From the NCBI GenBank assembly GCA_031274925.1, contig JAISPL010000006.1, forward strand, positions 1 to 64,000: 64,000 nt of DNA, written 5' to 3'. Positions 1-9,049 of this stretch are shown here, piece after piece. This DNA is from Syntrophobacterales bacterium (lineage in GTDB: Bacteria; Desulfobacterota; Syntrophorhabdia; Syntrophorhabdales; Syntrophorhabdaceae). How positions within the stretch are numbered: position 1 is the stretch's first letter; the number at the start of each line of letters is the position of its first letter. Made by a program: the position numbers and the translations under genes. Under the pieces are notes generated by a model, which did not search any database, was not told the origin of the DNA, and saw only the letters and a program-made list of their open reading frames with translations.

Positions 1-61
1 TACCCCTTACTATTCCATTTTTTATAGTTCGTTCTGAGTCGTAATTCTTACACTTCGGCAT
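1..61 (-). mobile_element. Left-edge fragment of an IS transposase (zinc-ribbon N-terminus)
   Basis: Reading leftward off the window edge from an ATG at 61, the first 20 codons contain MPKC, then SERTIKNGIVRG. This resembles the zinc-ribbon start of IS1/IS1595-type transposase subunits, where CxxC is followed by a KNG.xRG stretch. A strong SD (GGAGG) lies six bases upstream, inside the adjacent hairpin. The second cysteine expected in CxxC is a tyrosine here (C4-K-N-Y), so the copy may be damaged. Only 20 residues are visible, so the family is a suggestion. Confidence 0.45.
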
Positions 62-64
62 GAC

Positions 65-87
65 ACACCTCCAATAAGAGGAGGTGT
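65..87. repeat. Perfect 8-bp inverted repeat (hairpin)
   Basis: ACACCTCC and GGAGGTGT are exact inverted repeats separated by 7 bases. On the minus strand the second arm supplies the SD of the transposase fragment at 61, so folding would hide the ribosome binding site. It could be an IS-end structure limiting transposase translation, or a chance hairpin; there is no T-run to make it a clear terminator. Confidence 0.5.
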
Positions 88-638
88 ATTATAAATATAT
101 CGCTATGTAAATATTCTCAATACGACAAAGAAAATCACCATCAAACATTGCTCAAGCGGACAATATGGGGTCGTTGAAAACGACTTCGCCTATTTCAAAT
201 GCAGCGGAGCGTTCTACCGTTAGTAATCAGTGCGGTCCCATTACGGAGCCATCGGTGACGGTTTTATAAGTTAAGTATATAATCCCCCTTTTTTTTGAAG
301 AACAATAAAGATACAAGGGAAACAAACAGGCCATGGAGAAATGTTAAACGCGCCAAAGATACGCATGGGATAAGTACCCTTAAAGAATAACCGAACTAAT
401 CTTATAAAAATCACACGGATTACGATTATCCGGCGCTGTAAAAATTGCTCACGACGACCCTTATGGAGCCTATGATAATGATGGTTCTGGGCGTCTATTC
501 TTTGGACTCGTTATCGCCATGTATCCGCCTATCTTCAAATTGGGAACTGTGGCCGGATAAATTCCACGCCAGTCGCGCAGGTTCCAGACCGCTTCCGCCG
601 GATGGAGTCAGCCGGGGCAAAAGCCTGCGAGATGGCGC
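88..638. other. Non-coding stretch with one short coding-like fragment
   Basis: No intact gene is seen. On the plus strand, 408-560 is an open frame of 50 codons ending in TAA with a membrane-like tail (LFFGLVIAMYPPIF), but it has no start codon with an SD and I do not recognise it. It may be the 3' remnant of a lost gene or chance. A T-rich run lies near 286-296. Confidence 0.3.
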
Positions 639-1619
639 TCAACCCGTTTCTGCGGCCAACAGACCAAGATCTTTGATCATTTCAAGGTCGTCAGTCGTAT
701 TCCTGCCACCTGTGGTGAGGTAATTTCCCGTCATGAAGGAGTTGCACCCCGCAACTATCGCAAGAGGCAGAAGCTGTCTCAGGTTCTTCTCTTTTCCACC
801 GCACAGTTTGATATCTTTGTAAGGAAGTATAAAACGGAAAAGAGCGATGGTTATGAGGATTTCCATCGGTGCAAGTGGTGGCGTACTGGCAAGGGGGGTC
901 CCGTAAATGGGGTTAAGGATATTGACCGGCACGGAATCGACGTCCAACTCCTTGAGCGTCATGGCCATCTCCACCCTCTGCTCCATGGTTTCCCCGAGAC
1001 CGATAATACCTCCCGAACAGACTGAAAGCCCGGCAGCTTTCGCGGCCTTTACCGTGACAATATCCTCCGCGTATTCATGGGTGCTGCAAATATGAGGGAA
1101 GAAACTCTTTGAAGTTTCGAGATTGTGATGGTATCTGAAAAGGCCCGCTTCTTTCAGCGCTACTGCCTGCTCTATGTTAAGCATGCCCAAGGAACCGCAC
1201 GGCTTGATTCCGAGCCTAAGTATCTCCCCGGCAGCAGAGTAGATCGTGTTCCATTCGGCCTCATCGGCGACCGACGTGCCGCTGGTGACAATTCCAAAAT
1301 AATGGGCGCCCAATTCCTTAGCTCGGTGGGCCTTTTCTATTATTTCCACCGCCCCGACAAGAGGATACACGGGGGCACCGGTCTCGTGGTGGGCCGATTG
1401 GGCACAAAACCCGCAATTCTCCGGACATATGCCTGACTTTGCGTTGATAATAGCGCAGAGGCTCACGTTCCTGCCCTTGAAATGGTCTCTCACATCCGCT
1501 GCCGCCGCGAAGAGCCGGAAAGGGTTCCTGACTCCCTCGCTATAGAGTTCCATGGCATCATCGGTATCAATCGCCCCTTGAAGGGCTTTTTCTTGCAGCC
1601 TCTCAATTCTGGAAGTCAT
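639..1619 (-). CDS. bioB: Biotin synthase
   Basis: Radical-SAM enzyme that inserts sulfur into dethiobiotin to make biotin, in the cytoplasm. The radical-SAM cluster motif CxxxCxxC is at C65, C69 and C72 (ICPENCGFC), and the C-terminal FMTGNYLTT segment is typical of BioB. Length is 326 aa, normal for the family. The ATG at 1619 is chosen because GGAGGG lies five bases upstream; the frame stays open to an ATG at 1640, but that one has no SD. It overlaps the end of trmFO by 17 bases and is the last gene of the minus-strand row. No bioA, bioD or bioF is in the window, so it is separated from the rest of the pathway. Confidence 0.95.
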   Translation of the reverse strand: MTSRIERLQEKALQGAIDTDDAMELYSEGVRNPFRLFAAAADVRDHFKGRNVSLCAIINAKSGICPENCGFCAQSAHHETGAPVYPLVGAVEIIEKAHRAKELGAHYFGIVTSGTSVADEAEWNTIYSAAGEILRLGIKPCGSLGMLNIEQAVALKEAGLFRYHHNLETSKSFFPHICSTHEYAEDIVTVKAAKAAGLSVCSGGIIGLGETMEQRVEMAMTLKELDVDSVPVNILNPIYGTPLASTPPLAPMEILITIALFRFILPYKDIKLCGGKEKNLRQLLPLAIVAGCNSFMTGNYLTTGGRNTTDDLEMIKDLGLLAAETG

Positions 1620-2937
1620 GTGTCCCTCCAGTCCTCTCATTGTCGGCGTCGTCTGTTCCGTCGTTTATTTTCCCCCAGGCAGCGACCGCCTCCAAGGCGC
1701 GTCTCACTACCCTGTCTTTTTCCTTCTTGTTGTAATCCTGAAGGATGCCAAAGTTAACGTTCATAGGTTGAAAATCTCTCCTTTCAGTTGTGATATATTG
1801 CAAAAGGGCGCCAGTACAGCAGTATCCGGGCGGGGATTCAAAGGAGATTCCCCTAAGATACATATATGAGGAAATACCCGCGAGGAGTCCCATGGCCGTT
1901 GATTCTATGTAGCCTTCAACTCCAGTTATCTGGCCCGCAAAAAAAAGTCTTTCCATGGCCTCCATGTTAAGCCGTGGAGTGAGCACTGATGGGGCGTTGA
2001 TATATGTGTTCCGGTGAACACTCCCAAGTCTCAAAAACATGGCATGCCCCAGTCCTGGTATCATTCTGAAAACCCGCTCCTGTTCCGGATATGTCAATTT
2101 TGTCTGGAAACCCACCAGGTTATACATAGTCCCTGCCGCATCTTCCCGTCTGAGTTGGACTACCGCGTAAGGCCTCTTGCCTGTTAACGGGCGAACAAGG
2201 CCGACGGGCTTCATTGGGCCATACGCAAGCGTCTTCCTGCCTCGCTCCGCCATGATCTCAACGGGCAGGCACCCTTCAAAGTAGCGTACCTCCTCAAAAT
2301 CTCGCATGGCAACTCTTTCGGCGCTGATAAGAGCGTCCAGAAAGGCGTTATATTCCTCCTCGGTAAGAGGGCAGTTCAGGTAGTCATCGGTCTGGTCTGC
2401 ATAGCGCGAGGCGAAAAAGGCTTTTTCCATATCCACCGACTCAGCGTCAACAATAGGGGATATGGCATCAAAAAAGAAAAGGTTCTCAAGGCCCGTAATC
2501 CCTTTTATCCGATCCGCGAGGTCCTGGCTTGTAAGGGGGCCCGTAGCGATTACCACCACACCGGGAGGTATCTCCTTCACTTCTTCCCGAATTACACGAA
2601 TTAGTGGGTGAGCTTCAATCTCTTTTGTGATCTTTGCAGAGAACTCTTCCCTGTTCACTACCAGCGCCTTGCCTCCTGGGATCTGGGCACTGTCCGCTGC
2701 TCTCATAATTATGGAATCTAATGTGCGCAACTCTTCCTTGAGTAATCCGTGGGCATTGTATAGGTCTTTCGATTTCAATGAATTGCTGCATACCAATTCC
2801 GAGAGGAAAGATGTTTTATGGGCGGGTGTTGCCATATGGGGCCGCATCTCGTAGAGCGCGACAGGCTGTCCCCTCCTGGCTATCTGATACGCGGCCTCCA
2901 CCCCTGCCAAGCCGCCTCCGATTACTTTGATTTCCAT
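1603..2937 (-). CDS. trmFO: Folate-dependent tRNA (uracil-54-C5) methyltransferase
   Basis: Flavoprotein that forms ribothymidine at U54 in the T-loop of tRNAs with methylenetetrahydrofolate as carbon donor and FADH2 as reductant. The FAD dinucleotide-binding motif GGGLAG is at residues 7-12, followed by the family signature CSNSLKS, whose cysteine (C50) matches the catalytic cysteine of characterised TrmFO. The C-terminal part carries the second conserved block (FAGQITGVEGYIES). 444 aa, usual length. The second of two close ATGs is chosen because AAGGA stands six bases before it, while the first ATG (2943) abuts the SD. It overlaps topA by 16 bases, so the two are probably co-transcribed and translationally coupled. 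Confidence 0.95.
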   Translation of the reverse strand: MEIKVIGGGLAGVEAAYQIARRGQPVALYEMRPHMATPAHKTSFLSELVCSNSLKSKDLYNAHGLLKEELRTLDSIIMRAADSAQIPGGKALVVNREEFSAKITKEIEAHPLIRVIREEVKEIPPGVVVIATGPLTSQDLADRIKGITGLENLFFFDAISPIVDAESVDMEKAFFASRYADQTDDYLNCPLTEEEYNAFLDALISAERVAMRDFEEVRYFEGCLPVEIMAERGRKTLAYGPMKPVGLVRPLTGKRPYAVVQLRREDAAGTMYNLVGFQTKLTYPEQERVFRMIPGLGHAMFLRLGSVHRNTYINAPSVLTPRLNMEAMERLFFAGQITGVEGYIESTAMGLLAGISSYMYLRGISFESPPGYCCTGALLQYITTERRDFQPMNVNFGILQDYNKKEKDRVVRRALEAVAAWGKINDGTDDADNERTGGTHDFQN

Positions 2938-5156
2938 CCGCATTCCTTGCGCAGGCAGGAAAGGTTCTTACGGTAAAGAAAAAGCGTCGGGGCGCCGCAT
3001 GCCGGACACGGACCTTCTGTTGGCTCAGCGTTCGTCGCAAAAGAGCAATCCGGGTATCGCGAACAGGCTGTAAATTTCCTCTTCATCTTGGAAACTTTTT
3101 CCACAAGCTTTCCTGTACAGCCCGCATTCGGACACAGAAAGCCAAGCGAAAAAGGCTCGGTATGTTTGCAGGAAGGATAATTGCTACATGCCAAAAACCT
3201 GCCGAACCTGCCTGACTTCTCGATCATATTTCCGCCGCACTCCACACACACTCCTTTTACTTCCTGTTCGACTACCCTTATAGCTCCACTGCTGTCCACC
3301 GTCACATTCATTTTATTCTTACACGCTGGCCTACCGCTGCATACCAGGTATTCACCGTTCTTTCCCCACCTTAGGATCATATTGCTGCCGCACTTATCGC
3401 ACTTAATATCGGTCTCTTTTTCCTCTTTCTTGAGGCTTTTCATCCCTTCCTGGGCACCGGAAAGCTCTTTTTCAAAGGCCCCGTAAAACTTTTCGAGGGA
3501 ATTTATCCAGTTGGCTTTCCCCCCTTCTATTTGGTCAAGTTTTTTTTCAAGTTTTGCGGTAAAATCCACATCAACTATCATAGGAAAGAAGTCTTTGAGG
3601 AGACTGTTGACGGTCCTGCCGAGAGAGGTCGGTATGAGTTTTCCCTTGTCTCTCCTTGCATAGGTACGCTCCTGGACCGTGCTTACGATGGTTGCATACG
3701 TCGATGGTCTTCCTATGCCACGTGTTTCGAGGGTCTTAATAAGGGATGCTTCGGTAAATCTCGGCGGCGGCATCGTGAAGCGCTGGTTCAGCAAGGTATC
3801 GGTGTGGGTAAGTTTCATCCCTGTTTTCATTTCGGGGAGATAGGCGGCCCCTTGTTTGTCCTCTCCGGTCTCTTCCGTGTCTGAGGCTGATTCTTCCTCA
3901 TATACCTTCGTAAATCCGTCAAAGAGTACGTGAAAACCCCTTGCAACAAAAACGTAATCGGCGGCAGAAATATCTGCCACCTTTGTTTTCAGTTTCTTGT
4001 GGGTCATTTGAGACGCGACGAATCTTTTCCATATAAGGTCGTATAGAGCAAAGAGTTCTTTATCGAGATACGGTTTTGCTTTTTCCGGGGTAATATGTAT
4101 GTAAGCTGGCCTTATCGCTTCGTGAGCATCCTGGGCGGATTTTCTGTTCTTGAAAATGTGGGGTGTTTTGGGCAGATAATCAGCACCATAATTTGTATTG
4201 ATATACTGTCGCGCCTCGGCTACCGCTTCAGTTGAAACCCTCACAGAATCCGTTCTCATGTAAGTGATGAGACCTGTAAGGCCTTCTTCTTCCCCCATAT
4301 CGACGCCCTCATAGAGTTTCTGGGCCAGTGCCATGGTTCGTTTTGGTGAGAACCGCAGTTTTCGTGACGCCTCTTGTTCAAGTCTGCTCGTGATGAAAGC
4401 CGGTTGGGGAGATACGTTCTTCTCTTTTATTTGAAGGTTTGTAATAATGAATTGTTCCTTCCTGATTGCTTTTTTAATCTCTTCGGCCTCTTTTTTTGTT
4501 GAAATTCTGATCTTGTCTTTGCCTTTTCTTTCGAGGGTAGCCCTGAACCGCTCTCCCGAAGGGAGTTCAAGGTCCGCTTCAATGGTCCAGTATTCTTCCT
4601 TGGTGAACCTCTCTATTTCTTCTTCTTTGTCACAGATGAGTCTTAACGCTACGGACTGGACCCTGCCGGCTGAAAGACCGTAACTGACCTTTTCCCACAG
4701 CAACGGACTGATTTTATATCCCACGAGCCTGTCAAGAATTCTTCTCGCCTTTTGGGCATCATACTTGGAAACGTCAAGCACCGTGGGATTATTCAAAGCG
4801 TCCAGGACGCCTTTTTTTGTTATTTCATGGAAGAGCACCCGTTTTACGTTCTTCTTTTTTCCTACCACCTCTGCAACGTGAAAGGCTATCGCTTCACCCT
4901 CCCTGTCGGGGTCTGACCCTATGTAAATATGTTCTGCATCGGAACTCACTTTTTTGATCTCGTCGACAGCTTTCGATTTTCCCTTTACGAGGACGAAATG
5001 AGGGGTAAACCCTTTATCTATATCAACGCCGATCTTGCTCTTCGGCAGATCCTTAATGTGGCCGTAAGTCGCCTTTACAGTAAAATCTTTGCCGAGAAAT
5101 TTGGAAAGTGTTTTCATTTTCGTTGGTGATTCAACAATAAGCAGTGACTTGCCCAT
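2922..5156 (-). CDS. topA: DNA topoisomerase I
   Basis: Type IA topoisomerase that relaxes negatively supercoiled DNA through a transient 5'-phosphotyrosine link. The N-terminal TOPRIM domain carries the metal-binding SDPDREGE (81-88), and the catalytic tyrosine is Y299 in LITYMRTDS. The body ends near residue 590 and is followed by three to four Cys4 zinc-ribbon modules (starting CDKCGS, CVECGG, CPNAGC and CPACGA) that bind DNA and RNA polymerase in other species. The final ribbon is short and the protein ends just after it. 744 aa is within the usual range. It lies between dprA and trmFO, a common dprA-topA-trmFO order. Confidence 0.97.
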   Translation of the reverse strand: MGKSLLIVESPTKMKTLSKFLGKDFTVKATYGHIKDLPKSKIGVDIDKGFTPHFVLVKGKSKAVDEIKKVSSDAEHIYIGSDPDREGEAIAFHVAEVVGKKKNVKRVLFHEITKKGVLDALNNPTVLDVSKYDAQKARRILDRLVGYKISPLLWEKVSYGLSAGRVQSVALRLICDKEEEIERFTKEEYWTIEADLELPSGERFRATLERKGKDKIRISTKKEAEEIKKAIRKEQFIITNLQIKEKNVSPQPAFITSRLEQEASRKLRFSPKRTMALAQKLYEGVDMGEEEGLTGLITYMRTDSVRVSTEAVAEARQYINTNYGADYLPKTPHIFKNRKSAQDAHEAIRPAYIHITPEKAKPYLDKELFALYDLIWKRFVASQMTHKKLKTKVADISAADYVFVARGFHVLFDGFTKVYEEESASDTEETGEDKQGAAYLPEMKTGMKLTHTDTLLNQRFTMPPPRFTEASLIKTLETRGIGRPSTYATIVSTVQERTYARRDKGKLIPTSLGRTVNSLLKDFFPMIVDVDFTAKLEKKLDQIEGGKANWINSLEKFYGAFEKELSGAQEGMKSLKKEEKETDIKCDKCGSNMILRWGKNGEYLVCSGRPACKNKMNVTVDSSGAIRVVEQEVKGVCVECGGNMIEKSGRFGRFLACSNYPSCKHTEPFSLGFLCPNAGCTGKLVEKVSKMKRKFTACSRYPDCSFATNAEPTEGPCPACGAPTLFLYRKNLSCLRKECGWKSK

Positions 5157-5181
5157 CTATCCTTTGCCTCCACAGCATTTC

Positions 5182-6234
5182 TTATTTCCTGATGTAAAAT
5201 CCCCCGGCGACCTCGCGAATCGCATCTTTCATTTCGAGTACGGTGAGAATTGCCATTACTTCCTTTGCCGCCATTTTGCTTTTTTCTATGACCTCGTCAA
5301 CATGAATCCTCCGAGGTCCGACAATGGAATAAATATAATCTTCGTTTCCATCCAGATCAATCGGTTTTTTTCGTATCACGGTAAGGCCTGGAAAACACTC
5401 GGCTATAACATCCTCAATGGAATCAACCAGTTTTGCGCCCTGCTTTATGAGGGCATTGGTCCCGGTGTATTCTTCACTGAAGATGCTTCCAGGAATAGCC
5501 ATAACACTCCTTCCGTACTCAGCGCCAAGCCTTGCGGTTATGAGAGAGCCGCTCTTTTTAGCTGCTTCAATCACAAGTACACCTTTTGAAAGACCAGCAA
5601 TGATCCTGTTTCTTTCCGGGAAATGGTAGGCAAGAGGTCTTTCTCCAAGGCCATATTCGGTGAGCACAGCTCCTTCTTCCCCCACTCTTTGATAAAGCCG
5701 TTTGTTTTCCCATGGATAGCAGATGTCGAGGCCGCATCCGAGAACGGCGATGGTTTTCCCCGAACCTGTAAGGGCCCCTCTGTGGGCTGCCGCGTCCACG
5801 CCTCGCGCAAGGCCACTTATGACGGTTATACCCAGAGAGGAAAGTGTATCGGCTATCTTCTCCGACAGATTCATGCTTTCTTCCGATGCCCGCCTTGATC
5901 CGACTATGGCAACAGCATTCTGCTCCAAGGATAGCGATCCTTTCTTGTAAAGCACGAGAGGGGGATCGGGAATGTTTTTAAGTAATTCAGGATAGGTATT
6001 ATCTTTTATGGTGATGACTTCCGCGCCCCGCTCCCTAAGAGCGGCAAGCTCAGAGTCAATGTCGCCCCACCCCTTGAATGAGAATATCTCCTGTCTGGCT
6101 GCTCCACTGAGTGTGCCATCATCGCCCTCAAACAGGGACGCCACGTGACGGACTCCTTCCGCCACCTGTCTTTTGGCCGACCTGCTGATACTCCTGAGCC
6201 TGGAGAAAGCGATGAATGCTCTTATTTCTTCCAT
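5182..6234 (-). CDS. dprA: DNA processing protein DprA
   Basis: DprA/Smf binds incoming single-stranded DNA and loads RecA during natural transformation; it is also widespread in bacteria not known to be competent. The Rossmann-like core is clear: VGSRRAS, then VISGLARGVDAAAHRGAL, VLGCGLD, the PERNRIIAGLS block and GSLITA. An N-terminal helical segment of about 90 residues precedes it, and a winged-helix domain (from about residue 290) closes the protein. 350 aa, normal. It is 25 bases upstream of topA in the same row. Confidence 0.95.
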   Translation of the reverse strand: MEEIRAFIAFSRLRSISRSAKRQVAEGVRHVASLFEGDDGTLSGAARQEIFSFKGWGDIDSELAALRERGAEVITIKDNTYPELLKNIPDPPLVLYKKGSLSLEQNAVAIVGSRRASEESMNLSEKIADTLSSLGITVISGLARGVDAAAHRGALTGSGKTIAVLGCGLDICYPWENKRLYQRVGEEGAVLTEYGLGERPLAYHFPERNRIIAGLSKGVLVIEAAKKSGSLITARLGAEYGRSVMAIPGSIFSEEYTGTNALIKQGAKLVDSIEDVIAECFPGLTVIRKKPIDLDGNEDYIYSIVGPRRIHVDEVIEKSKMAAKEVMAILTVLEMKDAIREVAGGFYIRK

Positions 6235-6275
6235 GCGGTTGCCTGAAATCTCCTCACGAGTTTTTACTCCTTGCT

Positions 6276-6905
6276 TTATCTCGGTCCCTTAAACCTGTCG
6301 ACTGCAAGAGAGGCCATCGCGAATACCTCTCTGAGAAAAATGATTCTTGATCGGCCCTCTTTCCACCACCGGTCTATTTTGAACGATGATACGCCGACAG
6401 GCTTGATCAGATAGACCATCTTCCCATTGATTACTGAATCTCGGTAAAGGATGTGGTATCTCCTTGATGCGTATTCTGGAACTAGAATTATCATTTTTTT
6501 TAAACCAAGGGCAGCGAAGGCTCTCTTTGTCTTTCTTGTTTTTCCTATATCATCGCCTTCCACTTCTATTTTCCTCACCACATTATCCTTTATGCCCCTT
6601 TGCTGGGCCATCCGATGGATCGGTTCCAGAATGCTCGTGCCGAACGCCCTGTCTTCTTCCACGTAAATAATCCTCCCGTTTCCGGCCCAGTATTCTCTGA
6701 AGGCGTCAATATAAAGATCACCATCTCTGTCCTCCTCAAACCGTGGAACAAAAAGGGCATCAGAAGGGAAGATTTTGTCTTCATGTCTGAGTTGGCCGCC
6801 CATCAACTTCAAACTGATGGGATGTACGGACAGCCCGATTGCCACGAGGAGACAGACGAGAATAGACAGAAGACAACCCCGCCCGGTCTTGCCTCCTGTT
6901 TTCAT
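6276..6905 (-). CDS. Membrane-anchored DUF218-like protein
   Basis: Function unknown. A positively charged N-terminus is followed by a single hydrophobic segment (about residues 12-26), then a soluble domain of 180 residues. Its order of elements (a strand DALFVP, a helix with FREYWAGNGRIIYVEED, a region around GIKDNVVRKIEVEG, a strand KKMIILVPEYASRRYHILYR, and a late basic helix) resembles the DUF218 (YdcF/SanA/ElyC) fold found in envelope proteins, but the usual VLGG start motif is lost, so this is a divergent member at best. It overlaps the RDD gene by four bases and is very likely co-translated with it. Confidence 0.6.
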   Translation of the reverse strand: MKTGGKTGRGCLLSILVCLLVAIGLSVHPISLKLMGGQLRHEDKIFPSDALFVPRFEEDRDGDLYIDAFREYWAGNGRIIYVEEDRAFGTSILEPIHRMAQQRGIKDNVVRKIEVEGDDIGKTRKTKRAFAALGLKKMIILVPEYASRRYHILYRDSVINGKMVYLIKPVGVSSFKIDRWWKEGRSRIIFLREVFAMASLAVDRFKGPR

Positions 6906-7351
6906 GATTCTCCCTCATGGGCATCCACCACCTCCGTGCCTGCAACCAGATCGTGAAAAGTGATTCCTCGAAAGACTACCGCCATGAAAAAGCCGAAGAA
7001 GCAGACAGACGCTGACAGCACGTAACCGACAGCCCTGACGAGGGATCTGAAAAACCCCAGTCCTTTTGCTGCACCCCCTAATTCGCTCCTTATCACTCTT
7101 ATACTCAGCATATTCTTTCCGATAGTCATCCCCGGTCCCATTGTAAGAAAGGTAAAGTAAAAGAGAAAGAGAAGTGAAGAAAAAACAAGGCAAAACAGGA
7201 GAACAGCGGAAAAACTGAGGAATGTCAGACCACCCGACCCTGCGCTGTAACCTGCCAGGGCGGCAACAGCCGTCATGCCCGAAAAGAAGGCAATAATCGA
7301 AAGATCAATTAAAAACGCAACAAATCTTGCAAAAATAGAGGCTCTTCTCAT
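6902..7351 (-). CDS. RDD-family membrane protein
   Basis: Small integral membrane protein of 149 aa with three to four hydrophobic segments. It opens with the RDD hallmark (ARFVAFLIDLSII, Arg near the first helix and Asp within it) and has the typical GMTIGKNMLSIRVI loop after the second helix. The family's role is uncertain; some members have been proposed as ion exchangers. Four-base overlaps on both sides (with the DUF218-like gene and with rsmE) make it an integral part of the operon. Confidence 0.85.
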   Translation of the reverse strand: MRRASIFARFVAFLIDLSIIAFFSGMTAVAALAGYSAGSGGLTFLSFSAVLLFCLVFSSLLFLFYFTFLTMGPGMTIGKNMLSIRVIRSELGGAAKGLGFFRSLVRAVGYVLSASVCFFGFFMAVVFRGITFHDLVAGTEVVDAHEGES

Positions 7352-8085
7352 CTCTTGCTGTATTCATGAAGGATTATAGAGAGTACTACAAGGGGGGTTG
7401 TTTCGGACCTGAATATGCTTTCCCCCAAGGTGCATGTACTAAAGCCATTCTCTTTCAGCCATTCTACCTCGAATTCTTCAATACCGCCCTCGGGACCAAC
7501 AGCCACGCATATCTCCCCATCCCTCTGAGTGGAGACAAGGTCTTTCATGGTTGTTTCTTTCTCTTTCTCGTAAAAAACCCAGCGGTTGCCTGCTTGAGCA
7601 ACATGAGGGATAATATCTCTCAAGGGAGTCGGTTCGGTAACCTCAGGAATAGAGAAGCGTCCTGACTGCCGCGATGCCTCAATGGCAATTCTCTTCCATC
7701 TCTCATACTTTTCCTTTTCTTTCTCTTTCGGTCTCACGACACTTCTTTTGAAAATAGTCGGAACTATCCTGTCCACCCTCAATTCGGTGGCTTTCTCGAC
7801 AAGCCAGTCCATACGCGGGCCTCTGATGGGACTCGCGCAGAGAGTGACACCTGGTCTCTTTTCCTCTGCCTTGTGTTCAATATCAAGAACATTGAGATAA
7901 AGCTCTTTTCCCTTAATCGCGTTAACAACACAACAATAAAGACATCCGTTCCCGTCGACGAGATCAATCCGCTCTCCTGCCGTTTTTCGCAGTACGGTCA
8001 CTATATACTTACGCATCGGGCCCGTAAGGAGAGCCAGACCGTTATTCATCTCAAGTTTGTCTACAAAAATTCTTCTGATCTCCAT
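7348..8085 (-). CDS. rsmE: 16S rRNA (uracil-1498-N3) methyltransferase
   Basis: SPOUT-class methyltransferase that uses S-adenosylmethionine to methylate U1498 of 16S rRNA in the assembled small subunit. An N-terminal PUA-like domain (residues 1-75, HRR/IFVDK start) is followed by the trefoil-knot domain with VGPEGGIEEFE and the C-terminal LGESIFRSETTPL, the family's cofactor-binding knot. 245 aa, normal. It overlaps the RDD gene by four bases and lies two bases downstream of the HD nuclease gene. Confidence 0.95.
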   Translation of the reverse strand: MEIRRIFVDKLEMNNGLALLTGPMRKYIVTVLRKTAGERIDLVDGNGCLYCCVVNAIKGKELYLNVLDIEHKAEEKRPGVTLCASPIRGPRMDWLVEKATELRVDRIVPTIFKRSVVRPKEKEKEKYERWKRIAIEASRQSGRFSIPEVTEPTPLRDIIPHVAQAGNRWVFYEKEKETTMKDLVSTQRDGEICVAVGPEGGIEEFEVEWLKENGFSTCTLGESIFRSETTPLVVLSIILHEYSKR

Positions 8086-8087
8086 AC

Positions 8088-9047
8088 TTATCTTTCGGGC
8101 AGTCTGTAAAAATAAGACTCATAGAGCCTGTGGTATTCCGACCACCTCTCGTTTTCCATGCTATTTTTTAGATGTTCCCTGACACCCATTACCTTTGCAT
8201 CAAGATTATCCAGGTAATGGACAATCAGTGCCTCAATGCACATGGGCTTCTTCGGCGAACCCCATTCTTCAACCCCGTGGTGGCTAACAATAATATGAGA
8301 GAGAATATCCGCGAGATCCTGGGGGAAATTTTCGACCTCCTTGATGAGTGTTTCGAGTATTATTACGCCGAGGGCTATGTGTCCGAGCAGTCTGCCCTTA
8401 TCCGAATGTTTAAACGCTCCGTGTAATTGTATTTCTTCCACCTTGCCGATATCGTGGAGAAGGCATCCGGTCACAATCACATCCCGGTTGCCGCCGAGAA
8501 CCGTTGCCGCATGTTTGCCCATCTTTGCCATGGAAACCGAGTGCTCCATAAGCCCCCCCATATGCAGATGATGCACCCCTATTGAAGCGGGAAAGAGAGA
8601 ATACCGCTCCATCAGATATCCTTTCATCTCAAGAACCTTGAAGAGCGCAAGAAGATGGGGATTCTGTATTTCCGAAATAAGAGTCTCATATTCCTTCCTG
8701 AGATGTGTCGTTCCCTGCTCGTATCCGGGATAGAAATCCTTCATTTCTGCAAGGCCCATCTCTTCCTCAATCTTCCTGATATCCGTTATGGTCAACTGTG
8801 GTTTTTGCTGGTACATCCGAATCCTGCCCCTGACCTGGACAAGATCGTTTTTCTGGAAAAGCCCGCTCAGCGTTTCTACTCGGTCCCAGACTCTTCCTTC
8901 AATAGTTCCTGTCTTATCCCGTAGTTCGACGGTCATGTACCTCGTATTGGCTTTACTTGTAAAGACCCCCTTTTTGACCACCACAAAAAAATCATTTATC
9001 TCAATGTTTTCGGTATTAATATCAGAAACATACATTTGCTTCTTCAT
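8088..9047 (-). CDS. YhaM-like OB-fold/HD-domain 3'-5' exoribonuclease
   Basis: Related to YhaM of Bacillus, a 3'-5' exonuclease. Residues 15-95 form an OB-fold nucleic-acid-binding domain (VELRDKTGTIEGRVWD), and residues 150-300 carry a metal-dependent HD domain: H in GGLMEHS, the HD pair in GCLLHDIGK, and SHHG. 319 aa, usual for the family. It sits between thiL and rsmE with spacings of two bases each. The family is best known in Firmicutes but also occurs in anaerobic Proteobacteria. RNA turnover is the likeliest role. Confidence 0.85.
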   Translation of the reverse strand: MKKQMYVSDINTENIEINDFFVVVKKGVFTSKANTRYMTVELRDKTGTIEGRVWDRVETLSGLFQKNDLVQVRGRIRMYQQKPQLTITDIRKIEEEMGLAEMKDFYPGYEQGTTHLRKEYETLISEIQNPHLLALFKVLEMKGYLMERYSLFPASIGVHHLHMGGLMEHSVSMAKMGKHAATVLGGNRDVIVTGCLLHDIGKVEEIQLHGAFKHSDKGRLLGHIALGVIILETLIKEVENFPQDLADILSHIIVSHHGVEEWGSPKKPMCIEALIVHYLDNLDAKVMGVREHLKNSMENERWSEYHRLYESYFYRLPER

Positions 9048-9049
9048 CT

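Noticed and set aside
445-723. Plus-strand frame of 92 codons over the bioB end
   Set aside because: It is mostly the reverse shadow of bioB and untranslated sequence with no SD.
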